A DNA stretch of 23,203 nucleotides from assembly GCA_934725535.1 (NCBI GenBank), contig CAKVBV010000038.1, positions 1 to 23,203 of the forward strand, given 5' to 3'. Positions 1 to 7,001 of the stretch are shown here, piece after piece (within the stretch, counting starts at the first letter, position 1; each line of letters starts with the position of its first letter). The DNA is from an uncultured Bacteroidales bacterium. Lineage in GTDB: Bacteria > Bacteroidota > Bacteroidia > Bacteroidales > Paludibacteraceae. The position numbers and the translations under genes are program-made. A model generated the notes under the pieces. It ran no database searches. It was not told the DNA's origin and was given only the letters and a program-made list of their open reading frames with translations.

Positions 1-73
1 AGCCGCGTGCGTCGCGGAAGACCTTCGGTTCGATGACCAATAGTCCGTTGATGGGGGTTGTTTTTACGTCCAT
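1..73 (-). CDS. rfbC: dTDP-4-dehydrorhamnose 3,5-epimerase, N-terminal fragment
   Basis: Reading leftward from the ATG at 73-71, the 24 visible codons begin MDVKTTPINGLLVIEPK and continue VFRDARG. That is the conserved N-terminus of RmlC/RfbC epimerases (typically xxxIxGLLVIEPKVFxDxRG). The family epimerises dTDP-4-keto-6-deoxyglucose at C3 and C5, the third step of dTDP-L-rhamnose synthesis for surface polysaccharide, in the cytoplasm. The rest of the gene lies beyond the left edge, so the catalytic His and Tyr cannot be checked. A promoter sits at 98-128. The gene diverges from tetR across about 250 bp. The identification rests on the N-terminal signature alone. Confidence 0.85.
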   Translation of the reverse strand, partial: MDVKTTPINGLLVIEPKVFRDARG

Positions 74-97
74 AATGGCTTTTTCTTTATTGCGGCA

Positions 98-128
98 CAA
101 AGGTACGCTTTTTGGGGCAGATATGCAA
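98..128 (-). promoter_or_regulatory. Bacteroidetes-type promoter of rfbC
   Basis: On the minus strand, TACCTTTG (105-98) fits the -7 consensus TAnnTTTG. TTG (128-126) lies 20 bp upstream as the -33 element. The rfbC start codon is 24 bp downstream of the -7 box. Confidence 0.7.
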
Positions 129-244
129 TAGGAGACCAACTATTACACAAAGAAAAACAGTTCACTATGGCATTATCGATGGGCTTTTGAACGGACGACT
201 GCGTCGTATTATCACAATTACATATTGACAAAACAAGCAAAAAC

Positions 245-260
245 TTACATTGTTGTAAGC
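245..260. promoter_or_regulatory. candidate TetR operator (inverted repeat)
   Basis: CTTACA-TTGT-TGTAAG is a perfect 6-bp inverted repeat with a 4-bp spacer. It sits immediately upstream of the -33 element of the tetR promoter. A short dyad at this place is typical of autoregulating TetR repressors. Binding by the adjacent TetR protein is inferred. Confidence 0.45.
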
Positions 261-266
261 GAATCC

Positions 267-297
267 TTGCGCGTTTCCGAGAAAAGCACTACTTTTG
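267..297 (+). promoter_or_regulatory. promoter of the tetR-RND operon
   Basis: TACTTTTG at about 290-297 matches the -7 consensus, and CTTG at about 267-270 lies about 20 bp upstream as the -33 element. The -7 box overlaps the TTG at 295 that opens the long reading frame, so that TTG cannot be the translation start. The ATG at 322 is the supported start. Confidence 0.7.
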
Positions 298-321
298 CAG
301 CCGGTTTCAATCACACAACCA

Positions 322-918
322 ATGAAGAATAAACGAGAAGAAATACTGCAGGCTGCGGAGGAGGAGTTTGCCCGCAACGGCTACGAGGGGGCAAACATCT
401 CGCGTATCGCCAAGCGGGTGGGCGTAACCCATGTGCTGCTCTACTACCATTTTCAGAACAAGGAGAACCTCTTCCGCGAGGTGCTGCAACGCAAGATAGA
501 TGAATTTATCCTGTCCGTCCTCCCTCCCGAAGGCACAGAGAACCTCCACTTTATGGAGAATATCGACAATCTTATACGGCAGAACTTCTACCTGATGACA
601 AAGAACGCTATGCTGGCAAGGCTCTTGGTAAACGAGACCGGGCAGATACCGGACACGCTTTACGACATTGCGCACAAGCAATACGGCGAACACATAGAGT
701 GTCTTCAGCGTACTTTGGACCGTGAGGCGGAAGCAGGCAACATTGTCCCCACCAATGCCGAGCGGCTGATGCTGACGATATGTTCGCTCAATATCATGGC
801 GGTACTCGTGATGCCTGCCATCGGAAACCTGCTTCCCGAGCGGGAGCAAGACCACAAACAGACACAACAACGCCGCTTGGAGGAGAATATCAACTATATA
901 CATACCCTACTGAAATGA
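322..918 (+). CDS. TetR-family transcriptional regulator of the adjacent efflux genes
   Basis: The 198-aa protein begins MKNKREEILQAAEEEFARNG and continues with a TetR_N helix-turn-helix (about residues 5-50: ISRIAKRVGVTHVLLYYHF followed by KENLF). The C-terminal ligand domain is divergent, as usual in the family. TetR proteins repress transcription as dimers and release DNA on ligand binding. I chose the ATG at 322 because the longer frame starts at a TTG inside the promoter -7 box. The stop overlaps the next start (ATGA at 915-918), so the regulator is translationally coupled to the adaptor gene. Local, drug- or bile-responsive control of the pump is likely, but the ligand cannot be read from sequence. 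A candidate operator lies at 245-260. Confidence 0.88.
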   Translation: MKNKREEILQAAEEEFARNGYEGANISRIAKRVGVTHVLLYYHFQNKENLFREVLQRKIDEFILSVLPPEGTENLHFMENIDNLIRQNFYLMTKNAMLARLLVNETGQIPDTLYDIAHKQYGEHIECLQRTLDREAEAGNIVPTNAERLMLTICSLNIMAVLVMPAIGNLLPEREQDHKQTQQRRLEENINYIHTLLK

Positions 919-1982
919 CCATTTACAGACAATCCCTACTTTGTTTGCTTCTCCTCTGCCTTGCGGGGTGCGACAAGTTGCCGCTCAAGAAGAAACCGCA
1001 GTATGAGGTACGCCCCATCAAGGTGAAGGTGCAGACGATGGACAGGCAGACGCGCATAAACACGCACACGTATGTGGGCAGGATAGAAGAGGCATCGAGT
1101 GTGCCATTGAGCGTACAGACCGCCGGACAGGTAACGGCGGTCTATGTCAAGAAAGGCGACCACGTACAGCAAGGGCAGGAGTTGCTGCGCTTGGACGACA
1201 CGCAGGCGCGGAACACCATGCAGGCAGCCAATGCCACCTATCAACAGGCAGCGGACGGCTACAGACGTGCCAGGCAGGTCTATGCCAAAGGTGTCATCAC
1301 CGAAATGAAAATGGTAGAAGTGAGCAGCCAACTGGAGCAGGCAAGGTCAGTACTTGCCATGTCGCGCAAGTCGCTCAACGACTGTGTGTTGCGTGCGCCC
1401 GTCAATGGCGTAATCGGGGAATGTAACGTTAGGACAGGACAGACTGTCTCACCTGCCTTACCCGTCATTACCCTTTTGGATATGGAGGGCTACAACGTTA
1501 CGTTTGACGTGGCGGAAGGCGACATCACATCCATTCAGGTGGGCGACAGCGGCAGCGTGGTGGTGGAGGCTATCGGCAAGACCGAAGTGCCTGTCTGTGT
1601 GACGGAGAAGAACCTGCTTGCCAACACGATAGCGCACACCTATACCGTTACAGCGTTTGTCTCCAACCCGTCGGACGAGTACAAGCAACAACTGCTGCCG
1701 GGTATGGTGAGCAAGGTTCGGCTCCGCTCGCAGAGCGTGTCGGGCTATTTCGTACCTGCCGCCTGTGTGCAGACGCTCACAAGCGGGGCATCGGTTTGGG
1801 TGGTAGAGAACGGTATCGCCACACGGCGTAAAGTGGAGATAGGTCAGTATGCCTCGGGCGGCATCGTCATCACCCGCGGTCTCCACAAAGGCGACCAAGT
1901 AGTCGTAGAAGGTTTCCAAAAACTATACAACGGAGCACGTACCTCCCCCGTCCCCTCCTTCAAAGGAGGGGAGTCAAAGTAG
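915..1982 (+). CDS. RND efflux periplasmic adaptor (membrane fusion) lipoprotein
   Basis: The 355-aa protein starts at the ATG overlapping the tetR stop. It has a lipoprotein signal peptide with lipobox LAGC, the acylated Cys being residue 19. A biotinyl-lipoyl-like half-motif follows (GQVTAVYVKKGDHVQQGQ and then ELLRLDD), then a coiled-coil hairpin (about residues 95-150), the second lipoyl half (LRAPVNGVIGECNVRTGQTV) and a beta-barrel/MP domain. This is the HlyD/AcrA adaptor architecture, linking an inner-membrane RND pump to an outer-membrane channel. The last ~10 residues (SPVPSFKGGESK) are encoded by a G/C palindromic repeat (1952-1971), suggesting that the C-terminus was altered by repeat insertion. 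The RND pump gene follows after 107 bp. No TolC-type outer-membrane gene is in the window. Confidence 0.92.
   Translation: MTIYRQSLLCLLLLCLAGCDKLPLKKKPQYEVRPIKVKVQTMDRQTRINTHTYVGRIEEASSVPLSVQTAGQVTAVYVKKGDHVQQGQELLRLDDTQARNTMQAANATYQQAADGYRRARQVYAKGVITEMKMVEVSSQLEQARSVLAMSRKSLNDCVLRAPVNGVIGECNVRTGQTVSPALPVITLLDMEGYNVTFDVAEGDITSIQVGDSGSVVVEAIGKTEVPVCVTEKNLLANTIAHTYTVTAFVSNPSDEYKQQLLPGMVSKVRLRSQSVSGYFVPAACVQTLTSGASVWVVENGIATRRKVEIGQYASGGIVITRGLHKGDQVVVEGFQKLYNGARTSPVPSFKGGESK
1952..1971. repeat. G/C palindrome overlapping the adaptor 3' end
   Basis: Two 9-bp arms (CCCCTCCTT and AAGGAGGGG) with a 2-bp loop lie inside the last codons of the adaptor gene. This is one of seven related palindromes in the window. 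Confidence 0.75.
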
Positions 1983-2047
1983 GGCATTAAGGTCTTTAAC
2001 GACCTTAACGACTTTAAGGACTTTAACCAATAAAAATTCACTTCAAT

Positions 2048-2078
2048 CCCCCTCCTCTGAAGGAGGGGCAGGGGGAAG
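2048..2078. repeat. G/C palindrome in the adaptor-pump spacer
   Basis: CCCCTCCT (2049-2056) pairs with AGGAGGGG (2061-2068), followed by the trailing CAGGGGGAAGTC seen at other copies. Just upstream, TAAGGTC-TTTAAC-GACCTTA forms another small hairpin around 1985-2004. The 107-bp spacer may modulate pump expression relative to the adaptor. Confidence 0.65.
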
Positions 2079-2089
2079 TCTTAACAATA

Positions 2090-5000
2090 ATGAAAAAACG
2101 CAATCACATAGAGGGGGCGATGCGCAACCACAACCTGGTGTTTCTGGTTGTGCTGGTGCTGACGGCGGTAGGTATATGGTCGCTGCCGAAGATGAACAAG
2201 GACGAGTTCCCGCAGTTCACCATCCGCCAGGGCGTGGTGGCTGCCGTCTATCCGGGTGCCACGGCGCAGGAGGTGGAGGAGCAGGTTACCGTCCCATTGG
2301 AGGATTTCCTCAATAGTTATGTGGAGGTGGACAAAGCCACCACCTACTCCACCACTGAGGACGGTATCGTCTATGTCTATGTGTCGATACGCAACTCCGT
2401 GAAGTCGAGTGCGGACGCATGGACGAGTATCCGTGCGGGTCTCGACCTGTTCAAGAAGACGAGCCTGCCTGCGGGCGTCTTGCAGATAGTGGTGGTGGAC
2501 GATTTCGGCAGCACGTCGTCGATGCTGCTTGCCGTGGAGAGCGACGAGCGCAGCCCGCGCGAACTGGAGTCGTACGCCCGGCAACTCTGCACCCAACTGC
2601 GGACTATCCCCGAGATGGGCAAACTGAAGATACTCGGGGCGCAGCACGAGGAGATAGCCGTTACCATAGACGCGGCACGCCTCTCGGCGTACGGTATCGA
2701 CCAGAAAGCCCTGCAGATGTCGCTTATGCTGCAAGGCTTCCGCACGCTGGGCGGCAGCCTGCAAGGCAGTACGGGGCTGCAGGTGGCTATCCCCTACACG
2801 AGCGAGCGCGAGATAGCCGAACAGATAGTATGGTTCGACCCCGCTACGGGGGCGACTGTCCGCCTCAAGGACATCGCCACCATAGAACGCCGTTACCCCG
2901 AACCCGACAAGTTCGTGGAGTACTACACGGGCGACGCCGATGCCGCCATCTCGCCCGACCGCTCGTGCCTTATCCTGAATATGGAGATGGTGCCGGGCAA
3001 CAACATCGTGGCATTCGGCAACAAGGTGGAGAAGGAACTGGACAAAGCCCGTGTGCAACTGCCGCCCGACGTGCATTTCCACCGCATCACCGACCAGCCG
3101 AAGGTGGTGGACGACTCCGTCAAATCGTTTATGCGCGACATCGTGCTGTCCATCATCGTGGTGATAGCCGTTATGCTGGTGCTTTTCCCGCTCCGCACGG
3201 CGCTGGTAGCCTGCACGGGCGTGCCGGTATGTACCGCCATCGCCGTGGGACTGATGTACATGACGGGCATCGAACTCAATACCGTAACCCTTGCCGCCCT
3301 CATCGTGGTATTGGGTATGATTGTGGACGACTCCGTGATAGTCATCGACGGCTATACCGACCTGCTCGACCGCGGACACAGCCGCTGGTATTCGGCGGCG
3401 GTCAGCACCGAGCAACTCTTTGTGCCGATGGCACTTGCCACCTGCTCCATATCCGGTATGTTCTTCCCCATGACCAAGATCATCACGGGTCCGCTGGGCG
3501 ACTTTGTGCAACTCTTCCCGTGGGCAATCCTCTTTGCCCTGACCGCCAGTATCTTCTATGCCACGTGGGTAACGCCCTATATGGCTACACGCTATATCCG
3601 CCGCCGCAAACCCGAAGAGATGGGCTGGTTCGAGCGCAGGCAGAACCGCTTCTTTGCCGCCCTGCAAAACGGCTATCAGAAACTGCTGACTGCCTGCTTC
3701 CGCCGTCCGTGGGTGGTATATACCGTGCTTGTTCTGTGTCTTGCCGCGGGCGGTTACCTGATGGTGGCGCAACTCAACCTGCAACTGCTGCCCAAGGCGG
3801 AGCGCGAGTGCTTTGCCGTGGAGATACACCTGCGCGAAGGGTCGTCGGTGGAGGAGACGGCACAGGTGGCGGACTCGCTGGCGCGTATGATGCGCGTGGA
3901 CAAGCGTATCACCTCTATCACCTCGTTTGTGGGGCAGGCAAGTCCGCGGTTCCACGCCACCTACACGCCGCAGATGGCGAAGCCGAGTTATGCGCAGTTT
4001 ATCGTCAATACCACGTCCACCAAGGCGACGGCAGCCCTGCTGGAGGAATATACGCCGCGCTACGAGAACTATTTCCCCAATGCCTACGTGCGGTTCAAAC
4101 AGTTGGACTACCAGGCGGCGAAGAACCCGCTCGAGGTGCGCTTCAAGGGCGACGACCTCGATGCCATCGTGCCATACAGCGACAGCCTGCGCCGCTATAT
4201 GTCCGAGCAACCGGAACTGACGTGGGTGCACTCGGACTATGACCAATTTGCCGAGCAGACCCGTATCACCCTGCGCGAAGACGAGGCGACGCGGTTGGGC
4301 ATCACCGAGACCACGCTCTCGCTCTACCTGAGCAGTCTGACCAACGGCACGAAGATGACTACCGTCTGGGAGGGCGACTACGGCGTACCCGTGCTGCTCT
4401 ATACGGCGGGGGCGGACAAGATGACGATTGACGAACTGCAAGACCTGATGGTACCTACCGCCTACCCGACCGTGTGGGTGCCGCTGCGTCAGGTGGCAAC
4501 GCTCACGCCCGAGTGGCACCGCGCGTCTATCGAACATCGCAACTCGGTGAGGACCATCACCGTGGGGTGCGACCTGCGGGGTACGACCAGTCAGGTAGCC
4601 GCCGAGAAGAAAGTGAAAGCGTGGATACACGGCAACCTGCAAGACCTGCCCGAGGGCGTGAGCATCTCGTATGGCGGACTGAGTGCCATCAACGGCGAGA
4701 TGGTGCCGCCTATTATGTGGAGCGTGGTGGCAGCATTGCTGGTGATGTTCGTGCTGCTGCTCTACCATTTCGGCAAAATCTCACTGGCGTTTCTGACGCT
4801 GTCGAGTGCCGTGCTGTGTATCTTCGGGGCGTTTGTGGGGCTGTATGTGTTCGGACTGGACATCTCGATAACGGCGGTACTGGGTATAGTGAGCCTGATA
4901 GGCGTGATTGTGCGCAATGCGATAATGATGTACGAGTATGCGGAGGAGTTGCGCCACAAGGGCTACAGCGTGCGCGAGGCGGCTTACGAAGCGGGTATGC

Positions 5001-5182
5001 GGCGTATGCGTCCTATCTTCCTCACCACCGCCACCACCGCCCTCGGCGTGCTGCCGATGATTATCGCGCATACGAGCCTGTGGATGCCGATGGGCGTAGT
5101 GATATGCTTCGGCTCCCTCCTCACCCTCCCGCTGACCATCACCGTCCTGCCCGTGACGTACTGGAAGATGTACGGAAAATAG
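2090..5182 (+). CDS. RND multidrug efflux permease (AcrB/HAE1-like)
   Basis: The 1030-aa inner-membrane proton/drug antiporter has the AcrB layout. It has an N-terminal TM helix (about 15-33), a first periplasmic porter region, a TM block from about 340, a second periplasmic region (about 560-870) and a final TM block. The TM4 proton-relay pair is present as GMIVDDSVIVID, with D413 and D414. The TM10 position usually occupied by Lys (K940 in AcrB) is Arg942 in IGVIVRNAIMMYEYAEE. The pump should partner the adaptor encoded upstream and a TolC-like channel encoded elsewhere. The substrate is unknown. Transcription probably ends at the hairpin at 5259-5294. A long antisense open frame across this gene is a codon-bias artefact. 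Confidence 0.93.
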   Translation: MKKRNHIEGAMRNHNLVFLVVLVLTAVGIWSLPKMNKDEFPQFTIRQGVVAAVYPGATAQEVEEQVTVPLEDFLNSYVEVDKATTYSTTEDGIVYVYVSIRNSVKSSADAWTSIRAGLDLFKKTSLPAGVLQIVVVDDFGSTSSMLLAVESDERSPRELESYARQLCTQLRTIPEMGKLKILGAQHEEIAVTIDAARLSAYGIDQKALQMSLMLQGFRTLGGSLQGSTGLQVAIPYTSEREIAEQIVWFDPATGATVRLKDIATIERRYPEPDKFVEYYTGDADAAISPDRSCLILNMEMVPGNNIVAFGNKVEKELDKARVQLPPDVHFHRITDQPKVVDDSVKSFMRDIVLSIIVVIAVMLVLFPLRTALVACTGVPVCTAIAVGLMYMTGIELNTVTLAALIVVLGMIVDDSVIVIDGYTDLLDRGHSRWYSAAVSTEQLFVPMALATCSISGMFFPMTKIITGPLGDFVQLFPWAILFALTASIFYATWVTPYMATRYIRRRKPEEMGWFERRQNRFFAALQNGYQKLLTACFRRPWVVYTVLVLCLAAGGYLMVAQLNLQLLPKAERECFAVEIHLREGSSVEETAQVADSLARMMRVDKRITSITSFVGQASPRFHATYTPQMAKPSYAQFIVNTTSTKATAALLEEYTPRYENYFPNAYVRFKQLDYQAAKNPLEVRFKGDDLDAIVPYSDSLRRYMSEQPELTWVHSDYDQFAEQTRITLREDEATRLGITETTLSLYLSSLTNGTKMTTVWEGDYGVPVLLYTAGADKMTIDELQDLMVPTAYPTVWVPLRQVATLTPEWHRASIEHRNSVRTITVGCDLRGTTSQVAAEKKVKAWIHGNLQDLPEGVSISYGGLSAINGEMVPPIMWSVVAALLVMFVLLLYHFGKISLAFLTLSSAVLCIFGAFVGLYVFGLDISITAVLGIVSLIGVIVRNAIMMYEYAEELRHKGYSVREAAYEAGMRRMRPIFLTTATTALGVLPMIIAHTSLWMPMGVVICFGSLLTLPLTITVLPVTYWKMYGK

Positions 5183-5244
5183 AGATTAGGGATTAGGGGT
5201 TAGGGGTTAGGGGTTAGGGGTTAGAGGGTAGAGGTTAGAGATTT
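5183..5244. repeat. TTAGGGG heptamer array
   Basis: Directly after the pump stop codon come about eight near-tandem 7-bp units, TTAGGGG degrading to TTAGAGG and GTAGAGG. The same 7-bp register appears in the opposite orientation further right in this intergenic region. Confidence 0.8.
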
Positions 5245-5258
5245 TGGAATTACCCCTT

Positions 5259-5302
5259 AATAGTGGCTGTCTAACAATTTAGACAGCCACTATTGTGCAT
5301 TT
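5259..5302 (+). terminator. perfect 16-bp hairpin, terminator of the efflux operon
   Basis: AATAGTGGCTGTCTAA (5259-5274) is exactly complementary to 5279-5294, with the 4-nt loop CAAT. The T-tract after it is weak (GTGCATTT), so it may act as a bidirectional or RNA-stabilising hairpin as well as a terminator. Confidence 0.65.
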
Positions 5303-5351
5303 AGTGGTGGGGGACGACGCGGCTCGCGTCGTCAAAATAGTCATTTATAGC

Positions 5352-5600
5352 GTATTGTCCCTTAGCAGGGTGATACTATCGCCCGCCCCTAATCTCTAAC
5401 CCCTAATCTCTAATCTCTAAAACCTCCCCTCCTTTGGAGGGGTCGGGGGAGGTCTGTATTGTTTCTTAGCCGGCGATACTATCGCCGTAGTATTGTCTCT
5501 TAGTAGGGCAATATCATTGCCCGTCCCCTACTCTCTACTCTCTACTCTCTACTCTCTACTCTCTACCCTCTACCCTCTACCCCCTAATCTCTACTCTCTC
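5352..5600. repeat. composite intergenic repeat block
   Basis: This gene-free block is made of three element types. The first is a dyad of the form GGCGATACTATCGCC preceded by TATTGTnTCTTAG (copies around 5352-5388, 5457-5487 and 5491-5523). The second is the GGAGGGG palindrome with a trailing TCGGGGGAGGTC (5422-5454). The third is a 7-bp array, CTCTAAC/CCCTAAT (5388-5420) and CTCTACT/CTCTACC (about 5528-5600). No coding frame is credible here. Similar blocks occur at 6146-6250, 6806-6936 and 20620-20777. Confidence 0.8.
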
Positions 5601-5606
5601 ACAAAA

Positions 5607-5638
5607 TTTGCACACCTGCAAATTTTGTCGTACCTTTG
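5607..5638 (+). promoter_or_regulatory. promoter of the small hypothetical gene at 5731
   Basis: TTTG at 5607-5610 and TACCTTTG at 5631-5638 are 20 bp apart, matching the Bacteroidetes consensus. The start codon lies 92 bp downstream, so the transcript has a long leader. Confidence 0.7.
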
Positions 5639-5667
5639 CCCTGTCTTTCCCGCAACCTGCGTATAAT

Positions 5668-5700
5668 ATAACCGATACATAACCGATACATAACCGATAG
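5668..5700. repeat. three tandem 11-bp repeats in the leader
   Basis: ATAACCGATAC is repeated at 5668-5678 and 5679-5689, and with one change at 5690-5700. It lies in the 5' leader between the promoter and the ATG at 5731. The period is about one helical turn, so it could be a protein-binding array or an RNA element. Confidence 0.75.
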
Positions 5701-5730
5701 ATATGAATACTTTCTAAATACTTTGAAGCC

Positions 5731-6117
5731 ATGGCTAAGATACTCTTGAGCGACCCTTTGGCAGCCCTCAGTGGTCGCACCTCGTCCGACGACAAAATCG
5801 TCTTCCGCACCCGCAATGGTCGCACGCACGCCTATGTCATCAAGCATCCGAACACCGCCCCGCACTCCGAGAAGCAAAAATCCAATTCCTCTCTTTTCGG
5901 TGCCACGGCGCAGCGTGTCCGTACCGAGATGGCGGACCCTGCCCGCCGCGCCCGCTGGGAGCAGGAGTTCGCCGCCTATACCAAGCGCCACAATCCCCCT
6001 TCCGAACGCCCTTTGTCGTCCAACGATGTCCCCATCTATGATTCCCGCCGCAAACCGCCCATCACCACCCTCTACGGCTACATCTTCCACACCCTCTACA
6101 CCCGCCACGAATCATAA
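5731..6117 (+). CDS. small hypothetical protein, paralogue of the next gene
   Basis: The 128-aa, basic, soluble-looking protein begins MAKILLSDPLAALSGRTSSD. It has no signal peptide or TM segment. The ATG at 5731 follows a well-matched promoter. I do not recognise a named family. It resembles the protein encoded at 6262: both have an (L/I)SGRxSxxD segment, then a basic stretch ending in HPN or NPN, a PLS segment with a nearby DS (PLSSNDV...YDS versus PLSQSVFDS), and a final FHxLY. The two genes are flanked and separated by repeat blocks. No function is assigned. Confidence 0.65.
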   Translation: MAKILLSDPLAALSGRTSSDDKIVFRTRNGRTHAYVIKHPNTAPHSEKQKSNSSLFGATAQRVRTEMADPARRARWEQEFAAYTKRHNPPSERPLSSNDVPIYDSRRKPPITTLYGYIFHTLYTRHES

Positions 6118-6145
6118 TCCCATTATGTTTTCCTATCATTTGTTA

Positions 6146-6250
6146 TATTGTTTTTTAACCGGCAATACCATTGCCGATATATAGTATTGTCTTAGTAGGG
6201 CGATACCATCGCCCGCCTCTTCCCCTCCTTTGGAGGGGTTAGGGGAGGTC
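6146..6250. repeat. composite intergenic repeat block
   Basis: The block holds CCGGCAATACCATTGCCG, the TAGTAGGGCGATACCATCGC dyad, and the GGAGGGG palindrome (6222-6238) with trailing TTAGGGGAGGTC. It fills the spacer between the two hypothetical genes. No separate promoter is evident for the second gene. Confidence 0.75.
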
Positions 6251-6261
6251 TCTTTTTAATC

Positions 6262-6813
6262 ATGTCCACCATCACCCCCTCATCCCACATCGCCTCTATC
6301 TCGGGGCGTCTCTCCCGCACCGACCGTGTCCACACCCGCGCCAACCGCACCACGGGCAAGACCTACGGCGTCGCCCTCACCAATCCCAATCCGCAGCAGC
6401 ACCCCACCGCCTCCCAGCAGCGTGCTCGCCTGTCTTTCCGTGACACATGGCACGCGGTCGATACGCTCCTTGCTGTCCCCGCTTATCACACCTATTTCAC
6501 CGCCCTTTGGCAAGCCCACACCGCCGCTTGCCGCCACCATCGCCCTCTCTCCCAATCCGTCTTCGACAGCATCCCCTTCCCCGAGATAGAGGTCGCCGCC
6601 GATAATATAGGCTCTCCTACCGCTGTCTCCGTTGCGGGCTTGGCAAGCCCGCCTGTGTCTTCTCCTTTGAACACAGTGCCTTCCTCTCAGCCTCTTCACC
6701 CCCTCTTCGAAGAGGGGGCAGGGGGAGTCTTCTCTCTCCACTCCCTCCTCCGCTCCCGCCGCACCTCCTTCTCCACCGTCCGCACTATGCTCTTCCATCT
6801 CCTCTATCCCTAA
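6262..6813 (+). CDS. hypothetical protein carrying in-frame palindromic repeats
   Basis: The 183-aa protein is related to its upstream neighbour over the N-terminal ~105 residues (SISGRLSRTD, TGKTY, NPN and PLSQSVFDS) and at the extreme C-terminus (LFHLLYP). Between these, residues about 118-168 are low-complexity and are partly encoded by two DNA palindromes. One is a 19-bp palindrome at 6634-6652 (residues 124-132, VAGLASPPV). The other is a perfect 20-bp palindrome at 6699-6718 with its trailing GCAGGGGGAGTC (residues about 145-157, HPLFEEGAGGV). It seems that mobile repeats were inserted into the frame without breaking it. The function is unknown. Confidence 0.6.
   Translation: MSTITPSSHIASISGRLSRTDRVHTRANRTTGKTYGVALTNPNPQQHPTASQQRARLSFRDTWHAVDTLLAVPAYHTYFTALWQAHTAACRHHRPLSQSVFDSIPFPEIEVAADNIGSPTAVSVAGLASPPVSSPLNTVPSSQPLHPLFEEGAGGVFSLHSLLRSRRTSFSTVRTMLFHLLYP
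6634..6652. repeat. palindrome inside the hypothetical gene
   Basis: GCGGGCTTG-G-CAAGCCCGC has 9-bp perfect arms. It lies inside the coding sequence, in a segment absent from the paralogue at 5731-6117. Confidence 0.75.
6699..6730. repeat. GGAGGGG-type palindrome inside the hypothetical gene
   Basis: CCCCCTCTTCGAAGAGGGGG (6699-6718) is a perfect palindrome, followed by GCAGGGGGAGTC. It is a member of the family found between genes at 5422, 6222, 6828 and 20653, here translated in frame. Confidence 0.75.
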
Positions 6814-6936
6814 TCTCTAACCCCTCTCCCCTCCTATGGAGGGGTCGGGGAAGGTCAGTATTGTTTCTTAGCCGGCGATACCATCGCCGATATATAGTAT
6901 TGTTTCTTAGTAGGGCGATACCATCGCCCGCCCCTC
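6806..6936. repeat. composite intergenic repeat block before the helicase
   Basis: CCCTAATCTCTAACCCC is followed by the palindrome at 6828-6844 with TCGGGGAAGGTC, then the CCGGCGATACCATCGCCG and AGGGCGATACCATCGCCCG dyads. This block lies directly left of the restriction locus. A similar block at 20620-20777 lies directly right of it. Confidence 0.75.
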
Positions 6937-6946
6937 AAAAAAAACA

Positions 6947-6978
6947 TTTGCCCGTTTCCTTAAAAATCATTATCTTTG
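6947..6978 (+). promoter_or_regulatory. promoter of the helicase-methyltransferase operon
   Basis: TTTG at 6947-6950 and TATCTTTG at 6971-6978 are 20 bp apart. The ATG at 7002 follows 23 bp after the -7 box. This places the true start well inside the longer open frame, which begins at 6861 within repeats. Confidence 0.75.
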
Positions 6979-7001
6979 CACCCAGATTCAGAACAATCGC
7001 C

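Noticed and set aside
2081..4768. A very long minus-strand open frame (895 codons) opposite the RND pump gene
   Set aside because: Its product is rich in His, Arg and Gln with no recognisable domain. The opposite strand encodes a clear RND permease. It results from GC-biased third positions.
5183..5600. Telomere or CRISPR array
   Set aside because: The 7-bp units resemble telomeric repeats, but they lie between genes and in both orientations. There are no repeat-spacer units of CRISPR size and no cas genes.
6861..7001. N-terminal extension of the helicase frame
   Set aside because: It runs through the intergenic repeat block and the promoter (-33 at 6947, -7 at 6971). The ATG at 7002 starts the conserved protein.
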